The notes: generated by a model from the sequence alone, not told the origin. A stretch of DNA of 64,000 bases from Kineothrix sp. MSJ-39 (GCF_018917935.1 NZ_JAHLPN010000008.1:56436-120435), one strand, 5' to 3'; numbered from the stretch's first letter, positions 1-9,263 are shown. Numbers and translations are program-made.

Positions 1-53
1 GTTTCGCAAAAGCAGTATATTGCAACCATATAGAATGAAAAAGGAGAAAGCAC

Positions 54-899
54 ATGACAAATTTAGAGCTTCAGAAAATGGCAAACGAAGTTCGTAAAGG
101 TATCGTCACAAGTGTTCACAGCGCAAAGGCCGGTCATCCGGGCGGATCTTTATCTGCAGCAGATATGTTCACATACCTTTACTTTGAAGAAATGAATATT
201 GATCCTAAGAATCCAAAAATGGAAGACAGAGACCGTTTTGTTTTATCAAAGGGTCATACAGCACCGGGCTATTATGCAGCACTTGCAAACAGAGGATATT
301 TCCCGGTAGAAGATTTAAAGACACTGCGTCACCTTGGTTCTTACCTGCAGGGACATCCTTGTATGCAGGAAACACCGGGTGTTGACATGAGCTCAGGTTC
401 CCTGGGACAGGGCATTTCCGCAGCAGTTGGTATGGCACTTGCCGGAAAGCTTGATAATAAGGATTACCGTGTATACACATTGCTGGGTGACGGCGAGATC
501 CAGGAAGGTCAGGTATGGGAGGCTGCCATGTTTGCAGGCGCCAGAAAGCTTGACAACCTTGTTGTGATCGTAGATAACAACGGTCTGCAGATCGACGGTA
601 AAGTAGAAGACGTATGTTCCGTATATCCGATCGATAAGAAGTTTGAAGCATTCAATTTCCAGGCGATCAACATTGACGGTCATAATTTTGATGAGATCCG
701 TGCTGCTATGCAGAAAGCAAGAGAAACAAAGGGTATGCCTACAGCGATCATCATGCATACAGTCAAAGGAAAAGGTGTTTCCTTCATGGAAGATCAGGCA
801 GGCTGGCATGGCAAGGCACCAAACGATGAAGAATATGAAATCGCAATGGCAGATCTTAAGAAAATTGATGAGCAATTAGAGAAAGCAGGTGAAGTATAA
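54..899 (+). CDS. Transketolase, N-terminal (TPP-binding) subunit
   Basis: This is the first half of a split transketolase, which moves two-carbon ketol units between sugar phosphates in the non-oxidative pentose phosphate pathway. The 281-residue protein has the GHPGG motif near residue 28 and the thiamine diphosphate motif beginning GDGE near residue 145 and closing with NN about 30 residues later. A good ribosome binding site (AAGGAGA) precedes the ATG. The stop TAA overlaps the next ATG by one base, so the two subunits are translationally coupled. Single-chain transketolases are about 650 residues; two-subunit forms of this size are common in Clostridia. The promoter may lie before the window start. 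Confidence 0.96.
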   Translation: MTNLELQKMANEVRKGIVTSVHSAKAGHPGGSLSAADMFTYLYFEEMNIDPKNPKMEDRDRFVLSKGHTAPGYYAALANRGYFPVEDLKTLRHLGSYLQGHPCMQETPGVDMSSGSLGQGISAAVGMALAGKLDNKDYRVYTLLGDGEIQEGQVWEAAMFAGARKLDNLVVIVDNNGLQIDGKVEDVCSVYPIDKKFEAFNFQAINIDGHNFDEIRAAMQKARETKGMPTAIIMHTVKGKGVSFMEDQAGWHGKAPNDEEYEIAMADLKKIDEQLEKAGEV

Positions 900-1837
900 T
901 GGCAGATGTAAAGAAAATTGCAACCAGAGAAAGCTATGGTAACGCACTTGTTGACTGCGCAGAAGACTTCCCGCAGTTAGTTGTTCTTGACGCAGACCTT
1001 GCAGGTGCTACCAAAACAGGTATTTTCAAAAAAGCATATCCGGATCGTCACATCGATTGTGGTATTGCAGAATGTAATATGACAGGAATCGCAGCAGGAC
1101 TTGCTACCTGCGGTAAGATCCCATTTATTTCTTCCTTTGCAATGTTTGCAGCAGGAAGAAACTTTGAGCAGGTTCGTAACTCAATCGGTTATCCGCATCT
1201 GAATGTAAAGATCGGTGCAACACACGCCGGTATTACAGTCGGAGAAGACGGCGCAACACATCAGTGTAACGAAGATATCGCTCTGATGCGCACGATTCCG
1301 GGCATGACAGTTATTGTTCCTTCTGATGATATCGAAGCAAGAGCAGCAGTTCGTGCAGCACTGGAAATGAACGGTCCTGTTTACCTTCGTTTCGGTCGTG
1401 CAGCAGTTCCGGTGATCAACGACAAGCCGGACTACAAGTTTGAGATCGGTAAGGGTGTTGTCTTAAAAGAAGGCAAGGATGTAACGATCATCGCAACCGG
1501 TATCTGTGTAGATTCCGCACTGGGCGCAGCAGAAAAGCTGGCAGCAGACGGCATCGATGCAGAAGTTATCAATATCCACACGATCAAGCCACTGGATGAA
1601 GAGCTTGTACTTGCTTCGGCAAAGAAGACAGGCAAAGTGGTTACCGTAGAAGAGCACTCCGTGATCGGCGGTCTTGGCAGCGCAGTATGTGACGTACTCA
1701 GCGAAAAGGCTCCGACAAAGGTTTGCAAGATCGGTATGTATGACAAATTCGGCGAATCCGGCCCTGCAGCAGCACTTGTTGCAAAATACGGCTTAGATGC
1801 GGAAGGCGTTTACAAGAAAGTAAAAGAGTTTGTATAG
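899..1837 (+). CDS. Transketolase, C-terminal subunit
   Basis: This is the pyrimidine-binding and C-terminal half of the split transketolase, 312 residues, and should form the active heteromer with the upstream subunit. The catalytic glutamate lies in the motif GIAECNM near residue 57. It starts inside the stop codon of the preceding gene (TAATG). The related DXP synthase C-terminal domain is an alternative on sequence alone, but the partner subunit and length fit transketolase. The outer stem of the palindromic element that follows looks like this operon's terminator. Confidence 0.95.
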   Translation: MADVKKIATRESYGNALVDCAEDFPQLVVLDADLAGATKTGIFKKAYPDRHIDCGIAECNMTGIAAGLATCGKIPFISSFAMFAAGRNFEQVRNSIGYPHLNVKIGATHAGITVGEDGATHQCNEDIALMRTIPGMTVIVPSDDIEARAAVRAALEMNGPVYLRFGRAAVPVINDKPDYKFEIGKGVVLKEGKDVTIIATGICVDSALGAAEKLAADGIDAEVINIHTIKPLDEELVLASAKKTGKVVTVEEHSVIGGLGSAVCDVLSEKAPTKVCKIGMYDKFGESGPAAALVAKYGLDAEGVYKKVKEFV

Positions 1838-1867
1838 AAGCAATGAATAATTAAATGGATCAATTAA

Positions 1868-2042
1868 ATCCCGGGGCTGATAGATACACGCAATCACGTT
1901 TGCCTACCCTGCGATTTGCTATGAGCATATCTTGCTGCGCTTCGGCCGCAAAAAAGCGTTGCGGTCTCTCAGCTGCAGCAAATGCTCCGCAAATCTCGGT
2001 CGGCTACACTATCGATTGCTTAGTATCTGTCAGCCCCGGGAT
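1868..2042. repeat. Nested palindromic element, copy A
   Basis: A 175-bp element is bounded by 20-bp terminal inverted repeats (1868-1887 and 2023-2042) that match at 19 of 20 positions. Just inside is a second pair of imperfect inverted arms starting GCAATC and ending GATTGC. Inside that is a third pair (GATTTGC with spacer GAGCAT, against ATGCTCCGCAAATC), and inside that a fourth (TGCTGC/GCAGCA). The whole folds as one long imperfect hairpin. The outer stem is followed by a T-rich run, so it resembles the transketolase terminator. Copy B at 3460 has the same outer repeats with the interior inverted, and copy C at 52680 has the same core arms in a different outer stem. Confidence 0.9.
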
Positions 2043-2160
2043 TTTGTATTTATTGTTATTTTATTCATATATCTGAAACACATAACTATGCAGAAATGCC
2101 CTCTGATATTTGGGTAAAATCTTCCTATATATAAGACGATCCCCATTACTATAACGTATT
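2043..2160. repeat. Direct repeat flanking the Rpn locus, left copy
   Basis: About 118 bp immediately right of element A is repeated in the same orientation at 3635-3752 with only scattered differences. Together with the two elements this makes a direct repeat of roughly 290 bp on either side of the nuclease gene, a layout expected from duplicative insertion or unequal recombination. I see no gene in it. The rest of the gap up to 2492 holds only a terminator-like hairpin and the next ribosome binding site. Confidence 0.85.
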
Positions 2161-2206
2161 GGAATCGGACAGAGAATTATGTAAAAAAGTTTATTAGTAA
2201 TTGTTA

Positions 2207-2242
2207 ATGCTTTGCGATAATGATATAGTTATTACAAAGCAT
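2207..2242 (+). terminator. Terminator-like hairpin
   Basis: The arms ATGCTTTG and CAAAGCAT enclose a further ATAA/TTAT pairing and are followed by ATTTTCTTTT. It could end transcription coming from the transketolase side. The T-tract is interrupted, so strength is uncertain. Confidence 0.45.
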
Positions 2243-2492
2243 ATTTTCTTTTCGGAAGCTTTCTGCTTTCGTGAACCATATCTTTATGATGCCATGTGTG
2301 GCATATCTGTTCATCTTTTAGAAAATCCATGCTTGAAACTAAATAAGAGCAGGGATTTGTGAAAGATAACAAGACAGCTTACAGGGCAGAAAAAGATATA
2401 TATGAGAGTATCTGGTCTGTAAAGGATAGGCAGTATGTCTGAAAAATGCCATAGCAAAGCAACTTCCTGCAGTATACCAAAGGAGGATATTT

Positions 2493-3431
2493 ATGGCACA
2501 GAAAGACAAAAAAAGAAACTATCATAGCAATGGCAACAGGGAATACAAGAGTGACGTGATTTCCATGATGTTGCAAATACCGGAGTATGCGCTGGATGTT
2601 TACAATGCAATGAACGACTCGGCTTATACAGATTCTGACATGATTCAGATCATGCGGCTGGAAAATGGAATTTCATTATCTGTACGAAATGATGCTTCAT
2701 TTTTCATCAGCAATTATCTGAATCTGTATGAACATCAGTCTACATACAGTCCGAATGCGCCTCTGCGTTTTCTGATCTATTTAACGAGTCTGCTTGAGAA
2801 AACCATTGGAAAGAGAGATCTTTATGGCAGAAAGCATATGCAGATTGCGACACCACATTTTGCGGTATTTTATAATGGAGCAGAGAAAAGACCGGAGAGA
2901 GAAGTATTGAAGCTTTCAGATGCATTTATTAATCAGACGGACACGCCGGAGGTTGAGCTGACGGTTACAGTGTATAATATTAATTTGGATAATAATACGC
3001 AGCTTCTTGCAAAAAGTAAGGTTTTGAATGGCTATATGATCTTTGTGAATCGTGTGCGGGAAAATTTGGAACACCGGAGGGAGATTGCACAGAATGCATT
3101 GATATTTGATGTGGCTGTGTATGAGGAAGATTTGGAAGTCTCGATTAATGAAGCAATTGATTATTGTATAAAACATCACATCATGGAAAATTTTTTCAGG
3201 GAAAACAGAAATGGGGTGACCAAAAGCATGGTACTTGATTATACATGGGAACGGCGTGAGAAGTTGATTCGTGCAGAAGAATATGAGGATGGAAAGCGTG
3301 AAGGACTTGAAATTGGCAGGGCCGAGGGCGAAAAAAGAGTAGAGGATACGAAAAAGAGATTACTTCAAAACTTGATGAAATCTCAAAATATCACAGAGAC
3401 TGAGGCAAAACAAATGCTTGGAATCCAATAA
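2493..3431 (+). CDS. Rpn/PD-(D/E)XK family putative transposase or nuclease
   Basis: The 312-residue protein belongs to the Rpn-like recombination-promoting nuclease/putative transposase group common in Lachnospiraceae. The nuclease signature is visible as Asp67 followed by Glu80-x-Gln82 in the motif YEHQS. The C-terminal third is charged and helical with the family's GxxxGRAEG-type repeats. A strong site AAAGGAGG sets the ATG. Characterised Rpn proteins cleave DNA and stimulate recombination in E. coli; whether this one moves anything is not known. It is bracketed by palindromic elements A and B and by direct repeats, which suggests mobility of the locus. Confidence 0.85.
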   Translation: MAQKDKKRNYHSNGNREYKSDVISMMLQIPEYALDVYNAMNDSAYTDSDMIQIMRLENGISLSVRNDASFFISNYLNLYEHQSTYSPNAPLRFLIYLTSLLEKTIGKRDLYGRKHMQIATPHFAVFYNGAEKRPEREVLKLSDAFINQTDTPEVELTVTVYNINLDNNTQLLAKSKVLNGYMIFVNRVRENLEHRREIAQNALIFDVAVYEEDLEVSINEAIDYCIKHHIMENFFRENRNGVTKSMVLDYTWERREKLIRAEEYEDGKREGLEIGRAEGEKRVEDTKKRLLQNLMKSQNITETEAKQMLGIQ

Positions 3432-3459
3432 ATATATAGCCGGACAGGCAATCAACCAA

Positions 3460-3634
3460 ATCCCGGGGCTGATAGATACTAAGCAATCGATAGTGTAGCC
3501 GACCGAGATTTGCGGAGCATTTGCTGCAGCGGAGAGATCGCAACGCTTTTTTGCGACCGAAGCGCAGCAAAATATGCTCATAGCAAATCGCAGGGTAGGC
3601 AAACGTGATTGCATGTATCTGTCAGCCCCGGGAT
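3460..3634. repeat. Nested palindromic element, copy B (interior inverted)
   Basis: This copy has exactly the same length (175 bp) and the same terminal inverted repeats (3460-3479 and 3615-3634) as copy A. Everything between the repeats, including the short linkers TAA and GT/AT, is the reverse complement of copy A apart from a few substitutions. The right flank is identical in orientation to that of copy A, so only the interior has flipped. It stands 28 bp after the nuclease stop codon and ends in a T-rich run, as a terminator would. Confidence 0.9.
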
Positions 3635-3752
3635 TTTGTATTTATTTTTATTTCATTCATATATCTGAAACACATAACTATGCAGAAATGCCCTCTGATA
3701 TTTGGGTAAAATCTTCCTATATATAAGACAATCCTCATTGTTATGACGCATT
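3635..3752. repeat. Direct repeat flanking the Rpn locus, right copy
   Basis: This is the right-hand counterpart of 2043-2160, offset by 1592 bp. It occupies most of the gap before the phosphate transporter; the remaining 109 bp contain only an AT-rich promoter-like stretch and the ribosome binding site. Confidence 0.85.
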
Positions 3753-3861
3753 CTCTGAATGTAAAATGTAAGTAAAATATGTAAATTCCTGTGGTGTTAT
3801 TGAGAATTGTATTATAAAATAATTCCGTGGAAACCTATTTATAGCATAAGAGGAGGCTATT

Positions 3862-5616
3862 ATGGACTTTTTCGGAATATTATCAATGGTAGGTGGACTT
3901 GCCCTGTTTTTATATGGAATGCACCTGCTTGGAGAGGGATTATCGAGCGTATCCGGCGGTCGTCTGGAAAAAATCCTGGAACGCATGACCAATAATCCGA
4001 TCAAAGCTGTTGCACTTGGTGCGGGCGTGACTGCACTGATCCAGAGTTCTTCTGCCACAACCGTTATGGTTGTCGGTTTTGTAAACTCCGGTATTATGAA
4101 GCTTTCCCAGGCAGTTGGTATCATCATGGGTGCCAATATCGGTACAACCGTAACTTCCTGGATCTTAAGTCTGAGTGGTATCGAAAGCACCAATTTCTTT
4201 GTTCGCTTATTAAAACCAACCTCATTTTCGCCGGTTCTGGCACTGGTTGGTGTCTGTATGCTGCTTTTTTCCAAGAAAGAGAAAAAACACAATATCGGAA
4301 CGATCCTGATCGGCTTTGCAGTGTTGATGTATGGTATGGATGCCATGTCAGAAGCAGTGAAACCGCTTGCAAATGTACCGGCATTTACCGGAATGCTGAC
4401 AAAATTCTCCAATCCGGTTCTTGGTATGCTGGCAGGAACAATTCTGACGGCCGTAATCCAGAGTTCTTCTGCATCTGTCGGTATTTTACAGGCACTTTGT
4501 AAAACCGGTGCAGTCAGCTATGCCACAGCCATTCCGATCATCATGGGACAGAATATCGGAACCTGTATCACAGCACTGCTTTCTGCAATCGGTGCAAAGA
4601 AAAACGCAAAACGTGCAGCTGTTGTACATTTGTATTTTAACCTGATCGGAACCGTTCTTTTCATGGTGGTCTTTTATTCGATTAATGAATTTGTGCATTT
4701 TGCATTTCTTGCAGACAGTGCCAATGCAGCAGGGATTGCAGTAATCCACAGTGCATTTAATATTGCTGCGACGATCGTACTGCTTCCATTTGCAAAACTA
4801 TTGGAAAAGCTTGCGATCCTTACTATTCCGGAAGATGCGGAACAGCAGCCGGAGGAAGATCGTGTGCTCGTGCTTGACAGCCGTTTCTTAGAGACGCCGG
4901 CTGTTGCCATGGAGCAGTGTCGTACTGCAACGATTGAAATGTCGGATCTTTCCAAAAAAGCATTATATGACGCCATGTCACTGCTTGCGCATTATGATGA
5001 GGAGAAAGCACAGAGGGTGCTTGATCTGGAGGATAAGGTAGACAAATATGAGGATGAACTGGGAAGTTATCTGGTCAAGCTGTCATCCAAAAATCTGACG
5101 GAAAAGGACTCCCATTCCCTTTCTATCCTGCTCCACAGCATTGGCGATTTTGAGCGGATCAGTGATCATGCCATCAATATTAAAGAATCAGCTGAAGAAA
5201 TGACCAAAAAAGATCAGCATTTCTCCAATAAGGCACTGGTTGAGCTGGAAATTTTTACAAATGCATTAAAGGAAGTGGTAGATCTTACTTTTGATGTGTT
5301 TAAGACAGAAGATCTGACAAGAGCCGCACAGGTAGAACCATTGGAGGAAGAGATCGATTATTTACAGGCAGAACTTAAGAGACGCCATATCAAACGTCTG
5401 CGCAAAGGAAAGTGTACGATCGAGATGGGATTTATTTTATCGGATGTGCTCACAAGCTATGAACGTGTGGCAGATCATTGTTCCAACATTGCGGCCTGTC
5501 TGATGGAAGTCAATGATGATGCATTCGATATTCATGAATACAAGCTTGGTATTGAAAACAAAGAAGATTTTGAAATGAGCTTTAAGAAACTGAAAGAGAA
5601 ATATATGTTACCGTAA
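3862..5616 (+). CDS. Na/Pi cotransporter family protein with PhoU-like domain
   Basis: The 584-residue membrane protein imports inorganic phosphate with sodium. The N-terminal half holds two inverted repeats, each with the family's QSSSA signature (near residues 68 and 200) and GANIGT or GQNIGT loops. The C-terminal 230 residues form two PhoU-like helical bundles on the cytoplasmic side. AGGAGG lies before the ATG. It is followed after 20 bp by a response regulator and then a kinase, so this is probably a phosphate uptake and sensing operon in which the PhoU-like part could report transport status to the kinase. That last point is inference. Confidence 0.93.
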   Translation: MDFFGILSMVGGLALFLYGMHLLGEGLSSVSGGRLEKILERMTNNPIKAVALGAGVTALIQSSSATTVMVVGFVNSGIMKLSQAVGIIMGANIGTTVTSWILSLSGIESTNFFVRLLKPTSFSPVLALVGVCMLLFSKKEKKHNIGTILIGFAVLMYGMDAMSEAVKPLANVPAFTGMLTKFSNPVLGMLAGTILTAVIQSSSASVGILQALCKTGAVSYATAIPIIMGQNIGTCITALLSAIGAKKNAKRAAVVHLYFNLIGTVLFMVVFYSINEFVHFAFLADSANAAGIAVIHSAFNIAATIVLLPFAKLLEKLAILTIPEDAEQQPEEDRVLVLDSRFLETPAVAMEQCRTATIEMSDLSKKALYDAMSLLAHYDEEKAQRVLDLEDKVDKYEDELGSYLVKLSSKNLTEKDSHSLSILLHSIGDFERISDHAINIKESAEEMTKKDQHFSNKALVELEIFTNALKEVVDLTFDVFKTEDLTRAAQVEPLEEEIDYLQAELKRRHIKRLRKGKCTIEMGFILSDVLTSYERVADHCSNIAACLMEVNDDAFDIHEYKLGIENKEDFEMSFKKLKEKYMLP

Positions 5617-5636
5617 GTGAAAGGAAGGCGGTTTCT

Positions 5637-6317
5637 ATGGCACTCATATATATTGTAGAGGATGATAAGAACATATCCGAGATTGAAAGCTATGCACTGA
5701 AAAATGCCGGATATGAAACAAAGGAATTTTACTGCGCGAAGGATTTTTATGAAGGACTGAAGGAACAGATCCCGGATCTGTTTCTTTTGGATATCATGCT
5801 TCCGGATGAGGATGGTCTGCAGATCGTGAAAAAGCTGAAGCTGGATAAAAAGACCAATATGCAGCCGATTATTCTGGTCACGGCAAAAACAACAGAGATT
5901 GATAAGGTAAAAGGTCTGGATATCGGAGCGGATGATTACATGACAAAACCGTTTGGTGTTATGGAATTGATCTCTCGTGTGAAGGCACTTCTCCGCCGTA
6001 GTGGACGGACAGCTTCATCACCTGTGCTTACCTTTCAGAATATTAAGATGGAAGAAGACAAGCATCTTGTCAGTGTAAGTGAAAGACCATGTGAACTGAC
6101 TTTTAAAGAATATGAGCTTCTGAAACTCCTTTTGGTCAATGCGGGCATCGTAGTCGGCAGAGATACGATACTGGAAAAAGTCTGGGGAACGGATTTTGAA
6201 GGCGAATCCAGAACGTTGGACATGCATATCAAAACACTTCGCAAGAAGCTGGGTGATGCAGGAGCGTATATCAAGACAGTACGAAATGTCGGTTATATTC
6301 TGACAGGAGAAGAATAA
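5637..6317 (+). CDS. OmpR/PhoB-family response regulator
   Basis: The 226-residue protein has an N-terminal receiver domain with acidic pair ED8-9, phosphoacceptor Asp52 in LLDIMLP and the conserved TAKT and KPF motifs. A C-terminal winged-helix DNA-binding domain follows (SRTLDMHIKTLRKKLG). It lies between a phosphate transporter and a PhoR-like kinase and overlaps the kinase start by one base. The likely role is phosphate-responsive transcription control, inferred from context. Confidence 0.94.
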   Translation: MALIYIVEDDKNISEIESYALKNAGYETKEFYCAKDFYEGLKEQIPDLFLLDIMLPDEDGLQIVKKLKLDKKTNMQPIILVTAKTTEIDKVKGLDIGADDYMTKPFGVMELISRVKALLRRSGRTASSPVLTFQNIKMEEDKHLVSVSERPCELTFKEYELLKLLLVNAGIVVGRDTILEKVWGTDFEGESRTLDMHIKTLRKKLGDAGAYIKTVRNVGYILTGEE

Positions 6318-7630
6318 TGAAAAAGAAGATCAATGCCAAAATGATGCAGATGGTTGCGCTGACCCTGCTTCTGACAGTCTGCGCTCTTCTGGTGATCGTA
6401 TATCATCTTTTGCAGGAGCAGGTGATTGATGATCTGAAAGGTTATGCCAACATTTTACAAAACAGTGATATATTACAACTGGAAGAAAAGGAAGCTGATC
6501 TTCTGAAATCGGATAAGATCAGAATCACACTTGTAAATGCAGATGGCAGTGTGATCTATGATAATATGACAGATTACCGGGAGATGGAAAATCATAAAAA
6601 CAGACCGGAGATTGCGCAGGCAATGGAAACAGGAGAGGGGCAGACAGTCCGTATATCCAATACGTTTTCCCACAATACCTATTATTATGCACTCAGACTG
6701 GAAGATGGCAGTGTACTGCGTGTTTCCAAGGACGCGGGAAATGTTCTGCAGGTTCTGCTGCGCTCCCTTCCACTTCTGTTGGTCGTCTGTGCATTTTTGC
6801 TGATTATCTGTGCACCGATCTCGCTGCTTTTGACAAGGCATCTGGTGGAACCGATCGAGCAGATGGCGCAGGATATGGATCATATGGATACCATTCCGGT
6901 GTATGAGGAGCTTGAGCCATTTGTAAAGACGATCCATACACAGCATCAGGATATTATGAAAAATGCCAATATGCGGCAGGAATTTACCGCGAATGTATCG
7001 CACGAGCTGAAAACGCCGCTGACCTCTATTTCGGGATATGCAGAGCTGATCGAGAATGGAATGGCTTCCGGGGATGATACCATTCGTTTCGCAAAGGAGA
7101 TCCACAAGAGTGCCAACAGACTGCTCACACTGATCAATGATATTATTCGTTTGTCACAGCTTGACAGTACGCCTGAAACGACCTTTGAAAAGGTGGATCT
7201 TTATGAGGCCGCACAGGTAAACGTCGATATGCTCGCCATGAGTGCACAGCAGCACCATGTTTCTCTGCAGTTAGAGGGTGAGAAATGTTATGTATATGGC
7301 AATAAGCAGATGCTGGAAGATTTGATCTATAACCTTTGCGATAATGCGATCCGTTATAACGTGGAAAATGGGCTTGTCTGCGTAACGGTCGGGGAGGAAG
7401 ACGATAATGTCTTTTTGTCAGTCCGTGATACGGGAATCGGAATCAGTAAGGAAAATCAGGAGCGTGTGTTTGAACGTTTCTACCGTGTCGATAAGAGCCG
7501 CTCCAAGCAGACCGGCGGAACCGGTCTGGGGCTTGCGATCGTAAAACATATCGTAGCGGAGCATCATGCAAAGCTGGATATAAAAAGTAAAGAAGGCAAA
7601 GGAACTGAAATTAAGGTGACTTTTGTATAA
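6317..7630 (+). CDS. PhoR-like membrane sensor histidine kinase
   Basis: The 437-residue kinase has two membrane segments (about residues 10-32 and 150-175) around a short extracytoplasmic sensor region. The dimerisation and phosphoacceptor domain carries His229 in NVSHELKTPL. The ATPase domain shows N, G1 (DTGIGI) and G2 (GGTGLGLAI) boxes. The start codon overlaps the response regulator stop (TAATG), so the pair is coupled. It ends four bases before the convergent amidase gene, with no obvious terminator between them. Confidence 0.94.
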   Translation: MKKKINAKMMQMVALTLLLTVCALLVIVYHLLQEQVIDDLKGYANILQNSDILQLEEKEADLLKSDKIRITLVNADGSVIYDNMTDYREMENHKNRPEIAQAMETGEGQTVRISNTFSHNTYYYALRLEDGSVLRVSKDAGNVLQVLLRSLPLLLVVCAFLLIICAPISLLLTRHLVEPIEQMAQDMDHMDTIPVYEELEPFVKTIHTQHQDIMKNANMRQEFTANVSHELKTPLTSISGYAELIENGMASGDDTIRFAKEIHKSANRLLTLINDIIRLSQLDSTPETTFEKVDLYEAAQVNVDMLAMSAQQHHVSLQLEGEKCYVYGNKQMLEDLIYNLCDNAIRYNVENGLVCVTVGEEDDNVFLSVRDTGIGISKENQERVFERFYRVDKSRSKQTGGTGLGLAIVKHIVAEHHAKLDIKSKEGKGTEIKVTFV

Positions 7631-7634
7631 AGCG

Positions 7635-9245
7635 CTATTGTACATCCGGTTCGATCAGACAGAATTCATATCCGAGTTCTCTTGCCTGATCAATAAAATC
7701 ACCGAGCACTGCAGCATTTGTAGCAGACTGACCGTGGAGCAGATAGATTGCGCCCGGATGCAGTCTGCTTATCATTTTCTGAAGGCTTTCCGCCTGATCG
7801 GGCTGATTGTCCACGTCATAATCCAGATGAGCAAAACTCCAGAAAATACTTTCATAATTACAGTTATTGACGATTGCCAGAGACTGTTCACTGAATTTTC
7901 CTGCTGGGAAGCGGAACAGATACATGGAGTAGCCATATTGTTCCTTTACATAGGCATCTGTCTGCAGGATTTCATTTTTCTGTGTTTCGATATCCTGAGA
8001 AGGTAGGCCGGCAGAAGGATGCGTGGTGGAGTGATTACCGATCACATGCCCTTCGGAGATCATCCGGTGGATCAGATCCGGTTCACTCTGGGCATACGGA
8101 AGCGTCACGAAAAAGGTTGCTTTGACGCCTTTCTCCTGCAGCGTATCCAGCATAGAAGCTGTTGTACCATATTCGTAACCTTCATCAATCGTCAGATAGA
8201 TCTTTTTTGCACCATCGTCTGTCAAAGGCGTGTCCATATTGACAAAGTGGGCATGATAATCTTTGTACTTTTCTTCATATTGTACGCTGGTGACAGGACG
8301 GTTTTCTTCGTCCACATTTACGCCCTGCCCATATCCGATACATTCTGTATCCAGTGTTTCTATATTTTCAATGACAGCATTGGTAATCTGCATTCCGTTC
8401 TGGTCAGGTACTGCGACAGGAATTGTATTTGTGCTGGTTTCCTGATCCTTATAGCCTTCATAGGTCGTCATAACTGCATCTGCGATGGCATTTGCATAGT
8501 CTGTCAGATTGGAGTCGTACAGTCTGTTATCATCGCTGTCGTTGATAAAGCCGAGCTCTAAAATGCAGGCAGGCATTTCAGCATTTGCAGTAATATAATA
8601 ATCCTCTTCGTCACTGTTATAGCTGCCCTGTTTGATACCGCGGTTCCGGGAAATGCCTACTTTTTCCAGAGAAGTCAGGATATTGGAGGCAAGAGAGGTT
8701 GTTTCCTCGGAAGCCCGGCTGTTGATCCATGCTTCTGCACCATTTCCCTTTCCTTTATTGCGGTGGAGAGAGAGCAGGTAGCGTGCGCCCGCATCTGTTG
8801 CAGCCTTGCACCTCTGTGACAGATAAAGAAAACTGTCATCCTCACGCGTCATCACAACACGGATCTGCCTTTCTGAGAGGGCGTCTGACAGCGCTTTTGC
8901 CAGTTTCAGCGTATCATCTTTTTCGATACGCCCCTTGCTGTCACAGCCGATATCCTTTCCGCCATGTCCTGCATCAATGCAGACCGTAAACAGGGAGGTA
9001 TCTTCCTCTTCCTGCCCGGCAATTTCAATTTCAGCAGGTGCCATACTGGAAGCTGCATCCGCAGTCTGCATATCTCCGCTTTTCCGGAAATCGGAGCTCA
9101 CCTTCCAGATGGTAAAAAGCAGGAAGGAAATCGCAAAAAGGACGAAAAGGAGCACACAGAGCATCTTGATCTTCTGTGAGCGCCTTTTCCGTTTATTCTG
9201 CCGGGAGGAGAAGCGATTCGGTTGTTTGTAAAAGCTGTCAGACAT
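7635..9245 (-). CDS. N-acetylmuramoyl-L-alanine amidase / PdaA-like deacetylase fusion
   Basis: A positively charged N-terminus and one membrane segment (about residues 28-48) anchor two enzyme domains outside the cell. The first is an Amidase_3 zinc amidase (about 85-265) with GHGG (His94), the downstream Glu, SLHRN and ELGFIN. The second is a NodB-type deacetylase (about 340-530) with TIDEGYE, the metal motif HSTTH and YLLHG. TIDEGYE resembles the TFDNGYENG motif of PdaA more than the usual TFDDGP. CwlD-type amidases and PdaA act in sequence to make muramic delta-lactam in spore cortex, so the fusion is suggestive. I chose the ATG at 9245, which has AGAGGA six bases upstream; an ATG at 9263 has no such site. 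Confidence 0.85.
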   Translation of the reverse strand: MSDSFYKQPNRFSSRQNKRKRRSQKIKMLCVLLFVLFAISFLLFTIWKVSSDFRKSGDMQTADAASSMAPAEIEIAGQEEEDTSLFTVCIDAGHGGKDIGCDSKGRIEKDDTLKLAKALSDALSERQIRVVMTREDDSFLYLSQRCKAATDAGARYLLSLHRNKGKGNGAEAWINSRASEETTSLASNILTSLEKVGISRNRGIKQGSYNSDEEDYYITANAEMPACILELGFINDSDDNRLYDSNLTDYANAIADAVMTTYEGYKDQETSTNTIPVAVPDQNGMQITNAVIENIETLDTECIGYGQGVNVDEENRPVTSVQYEEKYKDYHAHFVNMDTPLTDDGAKKIYLTIDEGYEYGTTASMLDTLQEKGVKATFFVTLPYAQSEPDLIHRMISEGHVIGNHSTTHPSAGLPSQDIETQKNEILQTDAYVKEQYGYSMYLFRFPAGKFSEQSLAIVNNCNYESIFWSFAHLDYDVDNQPDQAESLQKMISRLHPGAIYLLHGQSATNAAVLGDFIDQARELGYEFCLIEPDVQ

Positions 9246-9263
9246 GAAATTTCCTCTTTTCAT

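Noticed and set aside
1855..2117. Short open frames within element A and the matching one in element B (3360-3614)
   Set aside because: They translate the palindromic repeat itself, appear in opposite orientations in the two copies, and have no ribosome binding site.
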